A stretch of DNA of 64,000 nucleotides from Isoetes taiwanensis. Its lineage: Eukaryota; Streptophyta; Lycopodiopsida; Isoetales; Isoetaceae. The notes beneath the pieces were generated by a model. That model did not search any database and was not told the origin of the DNA. It saw nothing but the letters and a program-made list of their open reading frames with translations. Position 1 is the stretch's first letter; every line of letters begins with the position of its first letter. Positions 11,080-22,001 of this stretch are shown here, in pieces. A program made the position numbers and the translations under genes. The stretch covers positions 4,593,025 through 4,657,024 of the forward strand of contig JAJEKV010000062.1 in the NCBI GenBank assembly GCA_021234155.1. The letters run 5' to 3'.

Positions 11080-14000
11080 TTGTCTCCAGTTCTTCCATTG
11101 AAGTCTCCTGTCAACCCAACCTGGCCTGCTATAAACAACTGGCTAACAAATCAAACCTGTGAAACTTGGATCTTGGCAGGTGATTTCAACAATACTCCCA
11201 CATGGGATATGAAAATTGGTAGAGATTTGAATATGTCCATAGATGAGAGAACTCATTGGGACCACTTGCTAGACAGTCATTTCCTTCAGCATATTCCTTC
11301 CTCGACTTCTGCTTATTCTTGGTCAAATAAGCAAGATGGGAACAATAGGGTCTATTGTGCATTGGACAGATATTATATCAACAACACTCACAATGATTTT
11401 TGGGACAACTGCTTTGTCTATTCCATCTCTGATCATCAGCCTCAATTTCTTATCACTAAACATATGCTCACCATCAAGAGACATGGAAATACTCCCTTCA
11501 AGCTGAACTGCTCCCTTCTTGACTCTGACATTTTTTGTAGAGATTTCACTACATTTTATAATTCTCTCCCGAGAGTTAGATCTACAAATTCTATGAGAAC
11601 ATTTTACTCCAATCTAAAGGAGTCCAAGTCCTGGATTAAGAAATGGGCAAAACATCTTCATGATAGCAAGGTTGCTGAAAAAAGAGCATACTTCCAAGAA
11701 ATGAAGGATGTTAGACTGAAACTCCAACAGGACCCCCTAAACATTGACCTGCACAGGCAAGAAGGGAACCTTGAGATGAGCATTAAAACCATTGAAGAAT
11801 TAGAGGCCAAAGGCTCTACAATTAGATGTAAGCTTAAATACTTTTCCAAAATGGACCATGGTAATTCAAAATTCTTCTATAGAGTGGCCAAATCCAGACT
11901 TTTAAAAAGTCAGCTCTCCTCTGTTAAGGATGATAATGGAAACAATCTTGAAGATCAAAAGGACATCTCCAATTTCTTCTGCTCTAAATATGCAAATATT
12001 TTCTCTCATCCTTCTGATACACCTGTACAATCTGCTGATGCCAATTCCTTCACTGCTTTGATCAATGATAACAACTTAAACAGTGACAGAATTATGTCTC
12101 AAGCTTTAGAGGCAATCCCTTCTATGGAAGAAATTTTTTCAACTCTCAATAGCTTAGCCAAAGGGAAAAGTCCTGGTCCTGATGGATTGCCTCCTGAATT
12201 TTACATCAGATTTTGGGACATCATGAAAAATGATCTTATGTACATGATCAAAGGCTTTTGGAATTCGAATCACCTGCACCCTGCTCTGTCTGCTGGCCTT
12301 ATCTCCTTAATCCCAAAGGTAGATAATCCTCAATCTTTCTCTGACTGGAGGCCTATTTCTCTGACAAACTCTACCTACAAGATCTGTGCAAAAATTATAG
12401 CAAACAGGGTCAAGTCTCACCTTCAAGAGGTTATTAGTTGCAATCAATCTGCTTTCCTTCCAAATAGATACATCCTTGATAATTATATTGCTGCCATGGA
12501 AGGGATGCACTGGAATAAATTGACCAACCAGAACTGTATCTTGCTTAAACTTGACTTCTCAAAAGCTTTTGACATGGTCAGATGGGACTTCCTTCACTTC
12601 TCCCTCAAGAAGCTAGGGTTCACTGATAAAATTATTAAACTTATTATGGGGTTAAATTCCAGATCTCAATCAACTGTTCTTGTTAATGGATCCCCTGGTT
12701 TTTTCTTTCCACTGGCCAGAGGTGTCAGACAAGGGTGCCCTCTTGCCCCTTACCTTTTTTTTAGCAGTTGCAGAGATGCTTACCAGAGTTCTCTCACCTT
12801 CAAACATGTGGTCAAATTACTGGCTTAACTCTCCCTGACAACACCACAAATCTTGCACTTCTCCAATATGCAGATGATTCTTTCAGTTTCCTTAAAAATG
12901 ATCCAGCTGTCATTAACACTTTTTTGATGATTATTCATAACTTTGGAGCTGCCTCTGGTATTCACTTGAACAGAAACAAATGCATTATAATTGGTGACTT
13001 GGACACTGATAGCATTGCAGGAATCAAATGTATGACTGCCACTGAAAATACAAATCTTCTAGGCATGCCTTTATCCCTTAATCCTAGTCTTAAGGGTCTT
13101 TGGACTCCCATTGTGGAAAGGATAAGAAGGAAGCTAGGCAACTATGGCAACTGTCTTTCATTGGCTGGAAGAACCATAATTGCAAACTCTGTCATTGCAG
13201 CTTCTCACATTTACTTTTCTTCTGCACTTCTTGCTCCTAAGTGTATTTATCATCAGATTGAAAGGATTGTCAGAAATTTCATTTGGGGGAAGCACCATAT
13301 GGTCAACTGGACTTCGATTACCAGAAATAAAATTCAAGGTGGTCTTGGTTGCAAGAATTTAATTTTACAAAGTTATGCTCTGGCAGGTAAATATATCTGG
13401 AAATCTTTGTTCTTGAACAATAATCCTGCCTCCATTTTCATCAAACACTGGCTTTCTTGTAGCCATCCAAAAAAGTATGCTTCTATCTCTCATAGTTTGC
13501 CCTCCTCTGCCTTTACTATTTTGCAGCCTGCCTCCTCCATTTCTCCTCTCATGAGAAACATGATTGTAGCTTGGAATAAGGTTCACTTGACTTTTGAGCA
13601 TTCCAAGCTGGAGAGCAGCCACCTCAACACGAGTATTTTTTGGAATCCCAACCTATCTAGAAACAACACTACTCCTCTTGCTATCAGACATTATAGGTTG
13701 TACAAGAAATGGAAAGAGTGCAATGTGCTCAATCTTGGAGACTTATGGGATCAGACAAGATGGATCTCATGGACTAATCTTAAACATAAGATCAGAGGTA
13801 CTTCATCTGACAAGATTCTCTTCAAATATATAATGCAGAAGGTCAGTAATTTAAACCTCAATGATAATCCCATTATTACTGACTGGAATCTTATGGGGAA
13901 ACCCACTTACAGTGTCTCAAAGGTCTACAAATGCCTAAATAAGCCTACTTTACCATCAAAAGCAAAAGTGTATTGGGGATTCTCAGAAGACACTGAAACT

Positions 14001-14570
14001 AAGCTCTTTACAAACATTTGGCATTCCTATCTGCCTCCAAAAATCTCATACTTTATTTGGCTTCTTGCAAACAAAAGTGTGCCAAATCTGGAAATGATCT
14101 CCAGGCATTCAAATCAAACTACCAACTCTCTGAACTCTAATTGCCCCCTGGGTTGTGGATATACTGAAACACTTGAACACATTTTTGGGTGTGCTAAACT
14201 TACTCCTTTCTGGTTGTGGTTTGAAAATTCCTTCAATATTGTTTGCCCAGCTACCTTGCTGGATTTTATGATGAATGATAATGCTTTCAAAAATTCTCTC
14301 TGTTTTATTGCATTGTGGAATGTATGGAAGCACAGAAACAGATGCCATTATGGGGGAAAAAATTTATCCACACATTGGATAAAAACACAGGTTATATATG
14401 ACATTGAATTGACTGCAACTAGTCAATTTCATCTAGGTGAAAATTCTGTTGATAGTAAATGGCATACTATTGGTAACTTCATAGGCCATCATCATTTGTT
14501 TAAATTACATTGTAATGCCACTCATACTAACTTTGAATGTCTTTCTGCTAGATTACATGATGAGCCTTAG
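11080..14570 (+). pseudogene. LINE-B ORF2 (endonuclease end, RT, C-terminal region) with one frameshift
   Basis: Motifs in order: ETWILAGDFNNTP (endonuclease), SYSWSNKQ-type and ISDHQPQ; a long linker ending MDHGNSKFFYRVA; RT blocks GKSPGPDGLPPEFY, SAGLISLIPKVDNP, DWRPISLTNSTYK, LLKLDFSKAFDMVRWDF, RGVRQGCPLAPYLF, LLQYADDSFSFL; then thumb (LSLAGRTIIANSV, RNFIWG) and a C-terminal KISYFIWLLANKS / NCPLGCGYTETLEHIFGC zinc-ribbon-like region. One frameshift lies in a run of T at about 12752-12760, just after PYLF. Otherwise the reading is clean. The N-terminal half of the endonuclease and ORF1 are absent (5' truncation). Confidence 0.92.
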
Positions 14571-15024
14571 CAGAGATTTTAGCATGTCTGTTGAGCCAGC
14601 TGAATACAGACTTTTCCCAGGTCAGAGATTAGTGCATGACATTCAGTACACAGAAAATGATATGTGGAGAGGCCTAGTCAGAGGTGTTACAGATATTGAT
14701 ATTCCAGATATCCCAGATCATGAAATAGATTGGGCCATAGAATTCTGCAGGGGTACCTACTTAATGGTGCAACTATGGTGGTTCATGGAAAGTAATAGCA
14801 GAAGAATGACAAACCAGCAGTTCCAGTTCTACAGAGAATGCTACTATCATCACAGATGCTTGGAAGATGCATATGGCACTTTGATCCTACTGATGTCTAC
14901 AACCAACTCTGACACCCTGATTCAAGAGCTGAACTGGGGAAATGGAAACACTCTTATTCTGCAGCCACACTTCCAAAATAACTATGACTACCTTCACAAC
15001 TACCATTTTCACCCATTTCATTAG
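14557..15024 (+). CDS. LINE-B ORF3: small unknown protein overlapping the ORF2 stop
   Basis: 155 codons start at ATGATG (14557), 14 nt before the end of the ORF2 stop (14568-14570), in the +1 frame. An earlier in-frame ATG exists at 14515. The product is acidic and rich in Tyr, Trp and His. The core reads WAIEFCRGTYLMVQLWWFME, then QFQFYRECYYHH, then LEDAYGTLILLM. LINE-C carries a clearly related ORF in the same position and frame (18527-19106). I recognise no known domain, signal peptide or membrane segment. The overlapping stop and start suggest translation by termination-reinitiation, which is inference. It could be an accessory protein of this LINE family. It might instead be an old ORF2 tail that separated by frameshift, but the same offset in two diverged copies argues against that. 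Confidence 0.75.
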   Translation: MMSLSRDFSMSVEPAEYRLFPGQRLVHDIQYTENDMWRGLVRGVTDIDIPDIPDHEIDWAIEFCRGTYLMVQLWWFMESNSRRMTNQQFQFYRECYYHHRCLEDAYGTLILLMSTTNSDTLIQELNWGNGNTLILQPHFQNNYDYLHNYHFHPFH

Positions 15025-15426
15025 TCATTTTCTGAGCCTTCAACCATTCCCTATCACAATCCCTTCATGAATATGCTCATTTCTTCTCCTCACCTGCTTT
15101 ACATCTCACTTGTTGCAGGAACATCAACAGAATTTGCAGGATTTTGTCATCAGAATGCTACCTCACACAAAGTTCAGAAATTTTGACTCATGGATGGTTC
15201 TACTATGGAACAACTCTACAGATTTCAAGCCTCTAACAGGGCTGATCTCCACTTTAAACTATGGACATGTTCAAACTGTTTGCTACAGTTTTATCATTTC
15301 TCTTAAGTATGTTAATTATGCTTGCATGTTTTAATATGGGTGGCCAAATTAATGGCTCACTTAACTTTTTGTACCTTTTTTCTATAATTAATGAAAAAAA
15401 CCCCATTCTCTAAAAAAAAAAAAAAA
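15025..15426 (+). other. LINE-B 3' untranslated region and poly-A
   Basis: AT-rich sequence without coding signal. It ends with 'ataattaatgaaaaaaacc' and the A15 tail at 15412-15426. Confidence 0.7.
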
Positions 15427-15835
15427 GAAACCTCAAAATATCTTGTTCCAATTCAAAAAAGATATCATCCCCTGTGGCTCCATCCGAATAAGCCTTTTTA
15501 TGACGTGGTGCAAAATAGCATGCAACTAAAAATATCATACCAGATGGGCGAGTTATCTGTATCCATACATATTGATTGTTTATGTCCTTTTTACATGCAG
15601 CCACTAAGTCTGAGTATTGATATCTAATGTAACAAGCCACTTCACCATTTCCAATATCATTTGCTGTGTGCCTTTTATTCTTCACGGATGTCACCAATGT
15701 GAATCCATCAATGTCTGGCAAAGCATAGAGGTCATGTTCTTTTGTTTCTAAAAAGCATATTATGTCAATGTTTTCCAGTTCGTCCTGCATACTCAGGATT
15801 TTTGTCTCCGTCAACTTATTTATATTCCAAACCAT
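15427..15835 (-). pseudogene. LINE-A ORF2 start: first half of the AP endonuclease
   Basis: ATG at 15835 opens VWNINKLTETKILSMQDELE, then DIICFLETKEHDL (the catalytic ET motif), IGNGEVACYIRYQYSD and MIFLVACYFAPRH, the early motifs of APE-type LINE endonucleases. The frame runs into the LINE-B poly-A end at 15426. The start lies 24 nt after the end of ORF1, a usual LINE spacing. Confidence 0.88.
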
Positions 15836-15859
15836 TATCCTGAGTGCCTCCCATCTGTC

Positions 15860-16542
15860 CTATTCCTCAATGATCACCTTGCCTTTAACCCATTTTGCTT
15901 TCTGATTGTTTTGTCTGGCTTCCTTATACTTAGCAATTTCTACTTTCTTTTCTGTTAGCTGCTCTTTGGTTAGATCCTCATTGATCCAAATAAATTTTCC
16001 CTTCAATGTATATGTATTTTTCAGCACCAAGAATCGATCATCCCTTTTTGCAAACTTGACAATCATGTGTCTAGTTCCTGTATCTCTTTTTCCTACCCGA
16101 AATGCATCAGAGATGTCTACCTTTTGGATGCCCATGGTCTCTTGGAAGAACTGCTCTGCTGCAATTTTAGGCTTCTCCTCTGGCTTTTCTGGCAGCTCCT
16201 GTCCTGTATCTCCATAAACTGCTCAAGGGTATTGCGCAAATCAGAAATTTTAGTTACCTCATCCTCCCCAGGGCTGGGTTCCCGCTTCAATTCTTCAATG
16301 TCACTCTTTACTGCTTTGAGTTCCTTCCTTATTTGCTGATAATCAGATCTGATTGCTTCATTCTCCTCTCTTAATTTTCGTATTTCTTCTAGCAGGGTCT
16401 CTTCCCGTGATGCAGCTTCTTGCCGAAAGAGAGATAGTTCCTTCCATATGGTGGTGAGGGAGATCTCCATCCCTGAGTCGGGACTAGAGGGCCCTCCATC
16501 GATTGGTTTGTCCTTTCTGGTTTGTCTTTTGGTGGTCGCCAT
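15860..16542 (-). pseudogene. LINE-A ORF1: L1-type RNA-binding protein, one frameshift
   Basis: ATG 16542 opens ATTKRQTRKDKPIDGG. A long charged coiled coil follows (EETLLEEIRKLREENEAI, then KELKAVKSDIEELKRE), as in the L1 ORF1p trimer stalk. After a frameshift at about 16200 the second frame gives an RRM-like and C-terminal domain: FFQETMGIQKVDISDAFRVG, TRHMIVKFAKRDDRFLVL, then FIWINEDLTKEQLTEKK. ORF1p of this type binds element RNA and acts as a nucleic-acid chaperone (family knowledge). The frameshift makes this copy inactive. Confidence 0.85.
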
Positions 16543-16739
16543 ATCTCCGTATGCTGACACAACTGTTGAAAATCTATACCCGACTGGAAAATTGCAATTA
16601 CAAATGCCTAAACAGATCCAAATCTGGTCATTCTATATACTATTAGAAAGATCTCGGAATCCTCTTTCAAACGAGCCCAAATACGTGCCAATCTGACACT
16701 CTGGAAGAGAGTTATGGCCTGTTGAACCTTCACCTCTGA

Positions 16740-16905
16740 AACCCTAGCGTCCAGCGTCCACAGAGAGAGAGGGAGGGAGGGAGGGAGGGAGAGAGAGAGA
16801 GATGCGTTGGCCACATGCTGACTTAGAGATGACGAGAGAGAATACGAGAGAATACGAGAGATGAGAGATGGGGGAGAGATGGGAGAGATGGGTGAGAGTG
16901 GGAAA
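16740..16905. repeat. GA/GGGA-rich low-complexity stretch
   Basis: Runs of gagagag and gggagggagggaggg (16762-16803), then repeated 'gagagaatac' and 'gagatggg' phrases to about 16900. It lies between the LINE-A 5' region and the left part of the Harbinger-like locus. Confidence 0.8.
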
Positions 16906-18167
16906 ACCCAACTCTCACCTCGAGAGATGATTCGCCCCTAACAGCCGTTAGGGGCGTTTTCATTGCCCACTAACCAAACAATTAGCCTTAATTTTCGCTG
17001 CCTGAAAAAACTGCCCGAAATGTTTCCCACACCGAAAACCAGGGGCGCCATTTCCCCTGCTTCTTGATCTTCAAGGCCGCCTAATTCTTGCTCCAAGTAT
17101 CCAATTCCTCGAAGCAATTAGCCGATTACGATCCAGGTATTCATCAGATCACGCACGCATTTGCATTATGTTTTTTGTGCATTCGTTCATTAAGTTTTGA
17201 TCGTCAATTTCGTTTTATGTCGTCCTTATTCCCAATCAATTATTTGGATTCAGATGTCTAAGGCCTCTCGATCTGCTTTGCCAGCAACCAGCAAGCCTTT
17301 CGTGCCTCCTCGGGTTGAAAAAATGGCACCAAGAAGGACCCGGAAAATGACAGGCCAGATCTCTATGGATGTGCAATTGGGGACTAATTCTGAGCCAATT
17401 CCCTCTTCAAGACAGTCAAAAGAAAAGAGATCCAAGCGTGTATTCAGCGAAATTCAGGCATCCTCCAATATTGTGAGTGAATCTTTAGAAACCGATTCTG
17501 CTTTGGCTATTGTTGTGCATGAGAAGGAAAATTCGAAAGTGATAGACACAAAGAATAGGAAGTCCCCTGTGCAATGGACAGATCACGGTGTCTCCACATT
17601 CCTCAATCTCACGAGCGAGATGAAATTGGTAACCTGAGGCACCCTCAACCTCTCCAACACACAATGGAGGAAAATTATGATGAAATTGCAGCCCTTTGTT
17701 GGGGGTTTAGTGGAGCTGAGACAACTAAAGAACAAATGGGATAAGCTGCAAGCTAAATTTAAAGATGAGAAGGAGGCTTGTAGCCATCAGGGTTCTGAAC
17801 CATCAACTTGGCGATGGTATGGAGAATGGAAGAAGTTAAATATGGTGTTACCTCGATAATCCAATACCAAAAATTGGGTGATGATGGTGATTTTGGCAAT
17901 GAAGCTTTTCGAGGTCGCGACTTGCATACTAATTACTCAGAATCTTTCATGAATGACAGTTTTTTTGAAACTGTTGGAACAGATGCAGCATTTGAAGACC
18001 ACTTTGCTGATCCACCCAATTCAAACAATGATGTGAACGCGGGAAATCCAAGCAGTCCAGTGATGCCAGAAATTCCAATCAATAGGACACCAACAGGAAA
18101 CCAGACAGATTCTTCAAGTCCTAGATCAGCTGCATGTAATCAGCCTGGAGTTTGTGGAAAACCTACA

Positions 18168-18204
<37 letters not shown>

Positions 18205-18526
18205 AAGGAACGAGATGATTTTTTCATTAATTAAGGAAAAACATACAAAATCCTGTTAAGTCCCATAGAGGCTTAACAAGGCACAATATGATAGTAGGTG
18301 ACAATATAGTTATCCACACAGATGTTTATAAAAGTATCCAGCCAAAATAAGCTTGAAGATATGAAGATACTACACAGCAGCAGATGTATCAAAATAGGTA
18401 GCCACTTTTGCAAGAATTCGCATAGAAGACCCGAGCATCTTGCTGAATAGAAAAAAGAGATGCATCCCTGTATTGCCCTTTTGTTGTCATTACTAAAACC
18501 TGCACATACAAACAGAAATATTGCAA

Positions 18527-19106
18527 TCATAAGGAGGCCAAACTGCTGATTTTGTCTAGGATCCTTGTTGATGGGATGGTAGGAATAATGGAACTAGTGG
18601 GATCATCAGACTGGAAGAGGATATTGAATCGGGTTGTGAATTTGCTAGTTGTATCCAGAGTGTATGAGTGTTCTTTCCACAGCTGATCTCTGATCAGTCT
18701 ATAGTAATCTTGCTGTACCATGAGCAGAATAAGATTGCCATAAGCATCAACTAGCATCCCAATATATATAGTATAGTTCTCTGTATCTCAAGAATTGCCT
18801 TTCTGTAAATTCATGGTGATGCTTTTCCATGAACCAAAATAAGTAGACTGTTTGCATCACTTCTCTTGAGAAGATTGAAGCCCATAACCTTTCCGATTTT
18901 CTCCTAATCTCCTCATCATCTACTACCTGCTTATGTGTCCAATGATTATGTGGAGGATAGCAGACCTGATGCTCATGTATTCTGTGTTCACCATATCTGG
19001 CCACTTCATTTTTCAAAGAGGCCCCATCCTTAGTGACAAAGTATCTGTTTGTATGTGGACCTCTGCATAGCTCCATGTATCCTAAGCAAAAAAACTCAAT
19101 TAGCAT
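18527..19106 (-). pseudogene. LINE-C ORF3, homologue of LINE-B ORF3, one frameshift
   Basis: Begins at ATG 19106, which overlaps the ORF2 stop (19098-19096) in the +1 frame, exactly as in LINE-B. It is about 193 codons long, with one frameshift in a TA-rich run near 18755. Conserved core: LWASIFSREVMQTVYLFWFM then E, TERQFLRYRELYY, and after the shift LVDAYGNLILLM. Shared with LINE-B: WA..F.R....V.L.WFME, QF..YRE.YY and DAYG.LILLM. The N-terminal third is His-rich and differs from LINE-B. No known domain recognised. Confidence 0.7.
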
Positions 19107-19442
19107 TTCTAAAAGTGAGCCTGAAAATGAACAAGAGATGATACCCCACAAATTCACCAATTTGATCCCAACACCTGTCATAATTGTCAGCAAATAATTT
19201 CCTATGTGCAGTAGCACAAAGCTCAATGTCATACTTAATATGCAATTTGATCCATGTAATAGAAAACCTTTTTTTGCCATACAAACATCTATTTCTGGAT
19301 TTCCAGATATTCCAAAGACATAAATAGACAATAGTATTTTTGTAAGTGTCTTCTCCTTGTAAGAGATTGATTATAGCAGATCTATCAAAGTTACCAAAAT
19401 ATCTATTGATCCAAGACCACAAGGAATCCAACTTAGAACAGA

Positions 19443-20882
19443 AAAAGACGTGTACCCCACAAACGAGGAACTTTATGTACAGTATAGATTAAGGAATAAG
19501 GGGTGAATATGCCTATCCAACAGCTCTCGTTGCCCGGAGTCACCCCCCGTGTGAATATGCACCCAAACCAAAGGGGGTTTAAGGGGGATTTTAATTTAAA
19601 TGTGTTGGACCCAATGGTTGTGTTAATTAATGTCAATGGTAGTTATGTGTTGGTTGTTAATGTCAATGGTTGTTATGTGTTGGGGGGATTTAATTTTTAT
19701 ATGTTGGATGTTAATGGTTTGTGTTGCAAAAAAAATTTTGGCCCCTTCGGGGCCTTAGGGACATCACCTCCTCCCCCGGTGTGACAAAAATTTTAGAATT
19801 CAAACCAGAAAAAAACTAGAATTCATTTGAGGCTTTCATCACCTGCAGCTTTTGAATTTGATCACAATAAAACAAATAAAACATAAGTAAAAGTTACCAT
19901 AAAGATAGAGCAGATTGATCCCATTATTCTAAAAGTCATAAAGTTTGCAACACAAAGAAAACCCCCTGTTATTATGCTACATATTGTTACTTCTGCTACA
20001 ACTATTTCCCTTTCACAATGACATATGATTTTGGATGCTCCATCTCTAGCTTAAAGGTAATGCATGATTCACCTTATGGTTCGATTACAGTTCCAAACCT
20101 ACAATATAAATGCATTCTTGTGGCCACTGTTTTACTGATCTGCGTGACATGGAAAAAGGCGTGGAATAATCCGCCTGTTGTGTGCATAAAAATCCGTTTG
20201 TTGATTGAAGCTAAAGGCTGGCTGCTATGAACAATCCGGCAGCCAGGAATATCCAAGAGTTGGAAGCAAACAGAGGGCCTAAACTCTAAACTCTTTTTGA
20301 ATCTGCAGCAAATCTTAGGAAGGAAACAAAAGGGGATTTTGCAGCACTACATTGTAGAATCGGAAGCCAATACCTTGTAAAAAAAAACATTATGCTAACT
20401 GAAGAAATATTAAAAAACAAATACCTTTGTAAGTGTGAGCAAAAAATCCATCTCGTGGTAGTAAAATCAATCCAAGAGGGCAAGTACACATGCATATGCA
20501 CACATGCACACACATGCACACATGCACATGCACTTGCACTTGCACATGCACAATACACATGCACATGCATATACATGCACATGCACATGAACATTCACAT
20601 GCACACACATGCACATGCACATGAACATGCACATGCACACACATGCACATGCATGTGCACATGCACATGCATACACATGCACAGTGTTCATGCACAAACA
20701 CATGTAGAGAAAGACAACAACCCTCGGATTGTTCCAACCAACGAAAATCAACGGCCCATAAAGGGTGCACTCTAGAAATACTATTTAGTACACCTCAACG
20801 AATACAACAACGAAATCATAGAAAAACCATGTGAAAAAACGTATAAAAATCTAAAAGTAACCCCCTGTTATTGTGCTACATA
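19443..20882. repeat. Repeat block inserted in LINE-C
   Basis: The block contains (a) a 19450-19990 unit whose partial copies form the inverted arms at 32797-33626, (b) a CATGCA minisatellite (20489-20701), and (c) a terminal piece ending 'ccccctgttattgtgctacatatta' (20855-20882) shared with 19957-19977, 31684 and the 42-kb array. It carries a hairpin ggccccttcggggcc near 19740 and tandem 'ttgttatgtgttgg' phrases. No gene is supported. A mobile element that entered LINE-C is likely, but its class is unclear. Confidence 0.65.
20489..20701. repeat. CATGCA/CACA minisatellite
   Basis: About 210 bases of variants of acatgcac and acacatgcac, including a short acttgcacttgc section. The stop-free readings through it are low-complexity His/Met/Cys artefacts. 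Confidence 0.95.
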
Positions 20883-21476
20883 TTACAGTTTAGAGGGCAA
20901 TTGGGAGACACATTAGGATTCCTGCTGTTAATAACCTGAAGGCAAGGAACACTTTTGTTTGCAATGAGCCAAATGAAGAAGGAAACCTTTTTTGCAACAT
21001 AGGAATAGAAAGAAGTCCAGGTTGCAAATAGATGAGGACATTGCATTGGGAATATCACAAATGGCAAGCACATTTGGGGACACTGAGGTGAAGAAATTAG
21101 ATTTCCTCAAAGAAGAAAGTGCAAGAAAAATTGAGTTGGTCAGGGAATTGGAAACAATAAGGTCTGCAAACAGTCTGAAAATTGCAGAGTCCATGGCTGC
21201 AATGACTCAAAGCATATGTGAAATGACAAAGGAGACATTGCTGAAAATTGCCAAACTTGCTGCCAACAAGAAGGACTAAAGGTTCGTTTTCAGTTATTTA
21301 CTTTTTTGAAATTCTTTTTTGGAACTGTCTCAAAACCCACTAGTATTCTTAAATATTAAAGAAGTTGTACAACCCTGTTTTTTAGTATTAAATATTGCCT
21401 ACTAGTCACGATCATCCAAATTCGTAAAGGCTACTTAAGCTTCCTCCAATTCTTGCATGCAAGCCCATTGAAAGAA

Positions 21477-22001
21477 ATGGAGAGAGTCGTGAGCCGAAAG
21501 CGCCAACGCTCTCCAAGCCCTAGCTCGAGCTCTTCGAGCTCCAGCTCATCCGAGTCCTCATCTTATAGAACTCCACCAACTACTTCGTCCTCTTCCTCAG
21601 AGTTACCCTATTACTCTGACCACGATTCCTGGCCCACTTCCAGTGAGGAAGTTCTTCCCGACAGCAGTGGAGATTCTCGGCAGTTCAGCGAAATGCCTGT
21701 AAGTTTGGAGAATCAGTTTGAAGAAAATTATGTTTCTCATGAAGACGAACAAGAAAGCCAGTTTTCCTCCCCTTCTGTTCAGCCTACAAATCCGGAAGTG
21801 GAAGTTTTGACCCACAAGAAGATTCACTGCAATTACTCCAAAGAGACAGTCACAACTTTTTTTCGGATGGGGGTTTCTATTGATCCAGAGGTTTTGGAAT
21901 GGGCTGCTAATTCTGCCAGGAACAGGACTGTCCACATGGAGACCCCGTATGCGTCGGTGGCGAGAATGAAAAATGGTGCCTTGAAGAGATACGAAACATA
22001 A
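21477..22001 (+). CDS. Unknown 174-residue serine-rich protein inside the Harbinger-like locus
   Basis: ATG 21477 opens ERVVSRKRQRSPSPSSSSSS, a basic then serine-rich tail, followed by an acidic disordered stretch. The C-terminal part looks ordered: HCNYSKETVTTFFRMGVSID, then PEVLEWAANSARNRTVH and ends GALKRYET before TAA. There is no stop or frameshift although both neighbours in the element are broken. It lies about 200 bp after the Myb gene and is convergent with the transposase. I recognise no domain. It could be a third gene of this transposon, a captured host exon, or the 3' end of a spliced gene. Confidence 0.55.
   Translation: MERVVSRKRQRSPSPSSSSSSSSSSESSSYRTPPTTSSSSSELPYYSDHDSWPTSSEEVLPDSSGDSRQFSEMPVSLENQFEENYVSHEDEQESQFSSPSVQPTNPEVEVLTHKKIHCNYSKETVTTFFRMGVSIDPEVLEWAANSARNRTVHMETPYASVARMKNGALKRYET

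Larger units (their letters stand above)
11039..15426 (+). mobile_element. LINE-B, a 5'-truncated L1-like LINE inserted in LINE-A
   Basis: The element runs from a mid-endonuclease breakpoint (about 11039-11085) to a 15-base poly-A (15412-15426). It contains the later part of the endonuclease, RT, a C-terminal region, and a separate small ORF after ORF2. It sits head to head inside the endonuclease gene of LINE-A: LINE-A sequence stops on one side at about 11038 and resumes at 15427. Only a short tctcaaa/cctcaaa similarity is seen at the two flanks, so a proper target duplication is not shown. Confidence 0.85.
8400..16745 (-). mobile_element. LINE-A, an L1-like non-LTR retrotransposon split by LINE-B
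   Basis: Reading right to left: ORF1 (16542-15860), ORF2 endonuclease start (15835-15427), the LINE-B insertion (about 15426-11039), the rest of the endonuclease and linker (11038-10318), then reverse transcriptase and a C-terminal zinc knuckle (10329-8402). Without LINE-B it is about 4 kb. No poly-A is seen at the low-coordinate end; the ORF2 stop abuts an LTR, so the 3' end was lost. The 5' limit is not defined and lies somewhere in 16600-16900. Confidence 0.85.
18170..20995 (-). mobile_element. LINE-C, 5'-truncated, same family as LINE-B
   Basis: A 34-base T run (18170-18203) is the poly-A tail of a reverse-strand LINE. Upstream (higher coordinates) come ORF3, the ORF2 C-terminal region, and, beyond a 1.4-kb repeat block, more of ORF2 (KKVSFFIWLIANKS, matching KISYFIWLLANKS in LINE-B). 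The 5' truncation at about 20995 adjoins the second part of the Myb gene. A clear target duplication was not found. Confidence 0.85.
19096..20995 (-). pseudogene. LINE-C ORF2 C-terminal region, interrupted by a repeat block
   Basis: The upstream piece (20995-20883) reads KKVSFFIWLIANKS and SPNCPLNC. The downstream piece (19442-19096) reads CSKLDSLWSWINRYFG, then LCLWNIWKSRNRCLYGKK and FADNYDRCWDQIGEFVGYH. LINE-B has FIALWNVWKHRNRCHYGGK at the same place. The reading stops where 19443-20882 is inserted, between the CPLNC and FCSKL residues of a zinc-ribbon-like region. RT itself is lost by 5' truncation. Confidence 0.85.
17254..21279 (+). pseudogene. Myb/SANT-like DNA-binding gene, split by LINE-C
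   Basis: The 5' part (17254-18169) starts at ATG 17254. A basic, disordered N-terminus is followed by a trihelix/Myb-SANT-like domain: SPVQWTDHGVSTFLNL, an in-frame TGA at 17635, then LRQLKNKWDKLQAKFKDEKE and STWRWYGEW. After a frameshift at about 17840 comes an acidic stretch with SESFMNDSFFETVGTDAAFE. LINE-C (18170-20995) interrupts it. The 3' part (about 20996-21279) is a coiled coil, EVKKLDFLKEESARKIELVR, ending LLKIAKLAANKKD before TAA. Such proteins accompany PIF/Harbinger transposases and aid DNA binding. The stop, the frameshift and the insertion make it dead. Confidence 0.75.

Noticed and set aside
20286-20834. Long overlapping open frames rich in Cys, His and Met on both strands
   Set aside because: They are translations of the CATGCA minisatellite; every frame is open because the repeat lacks stops.
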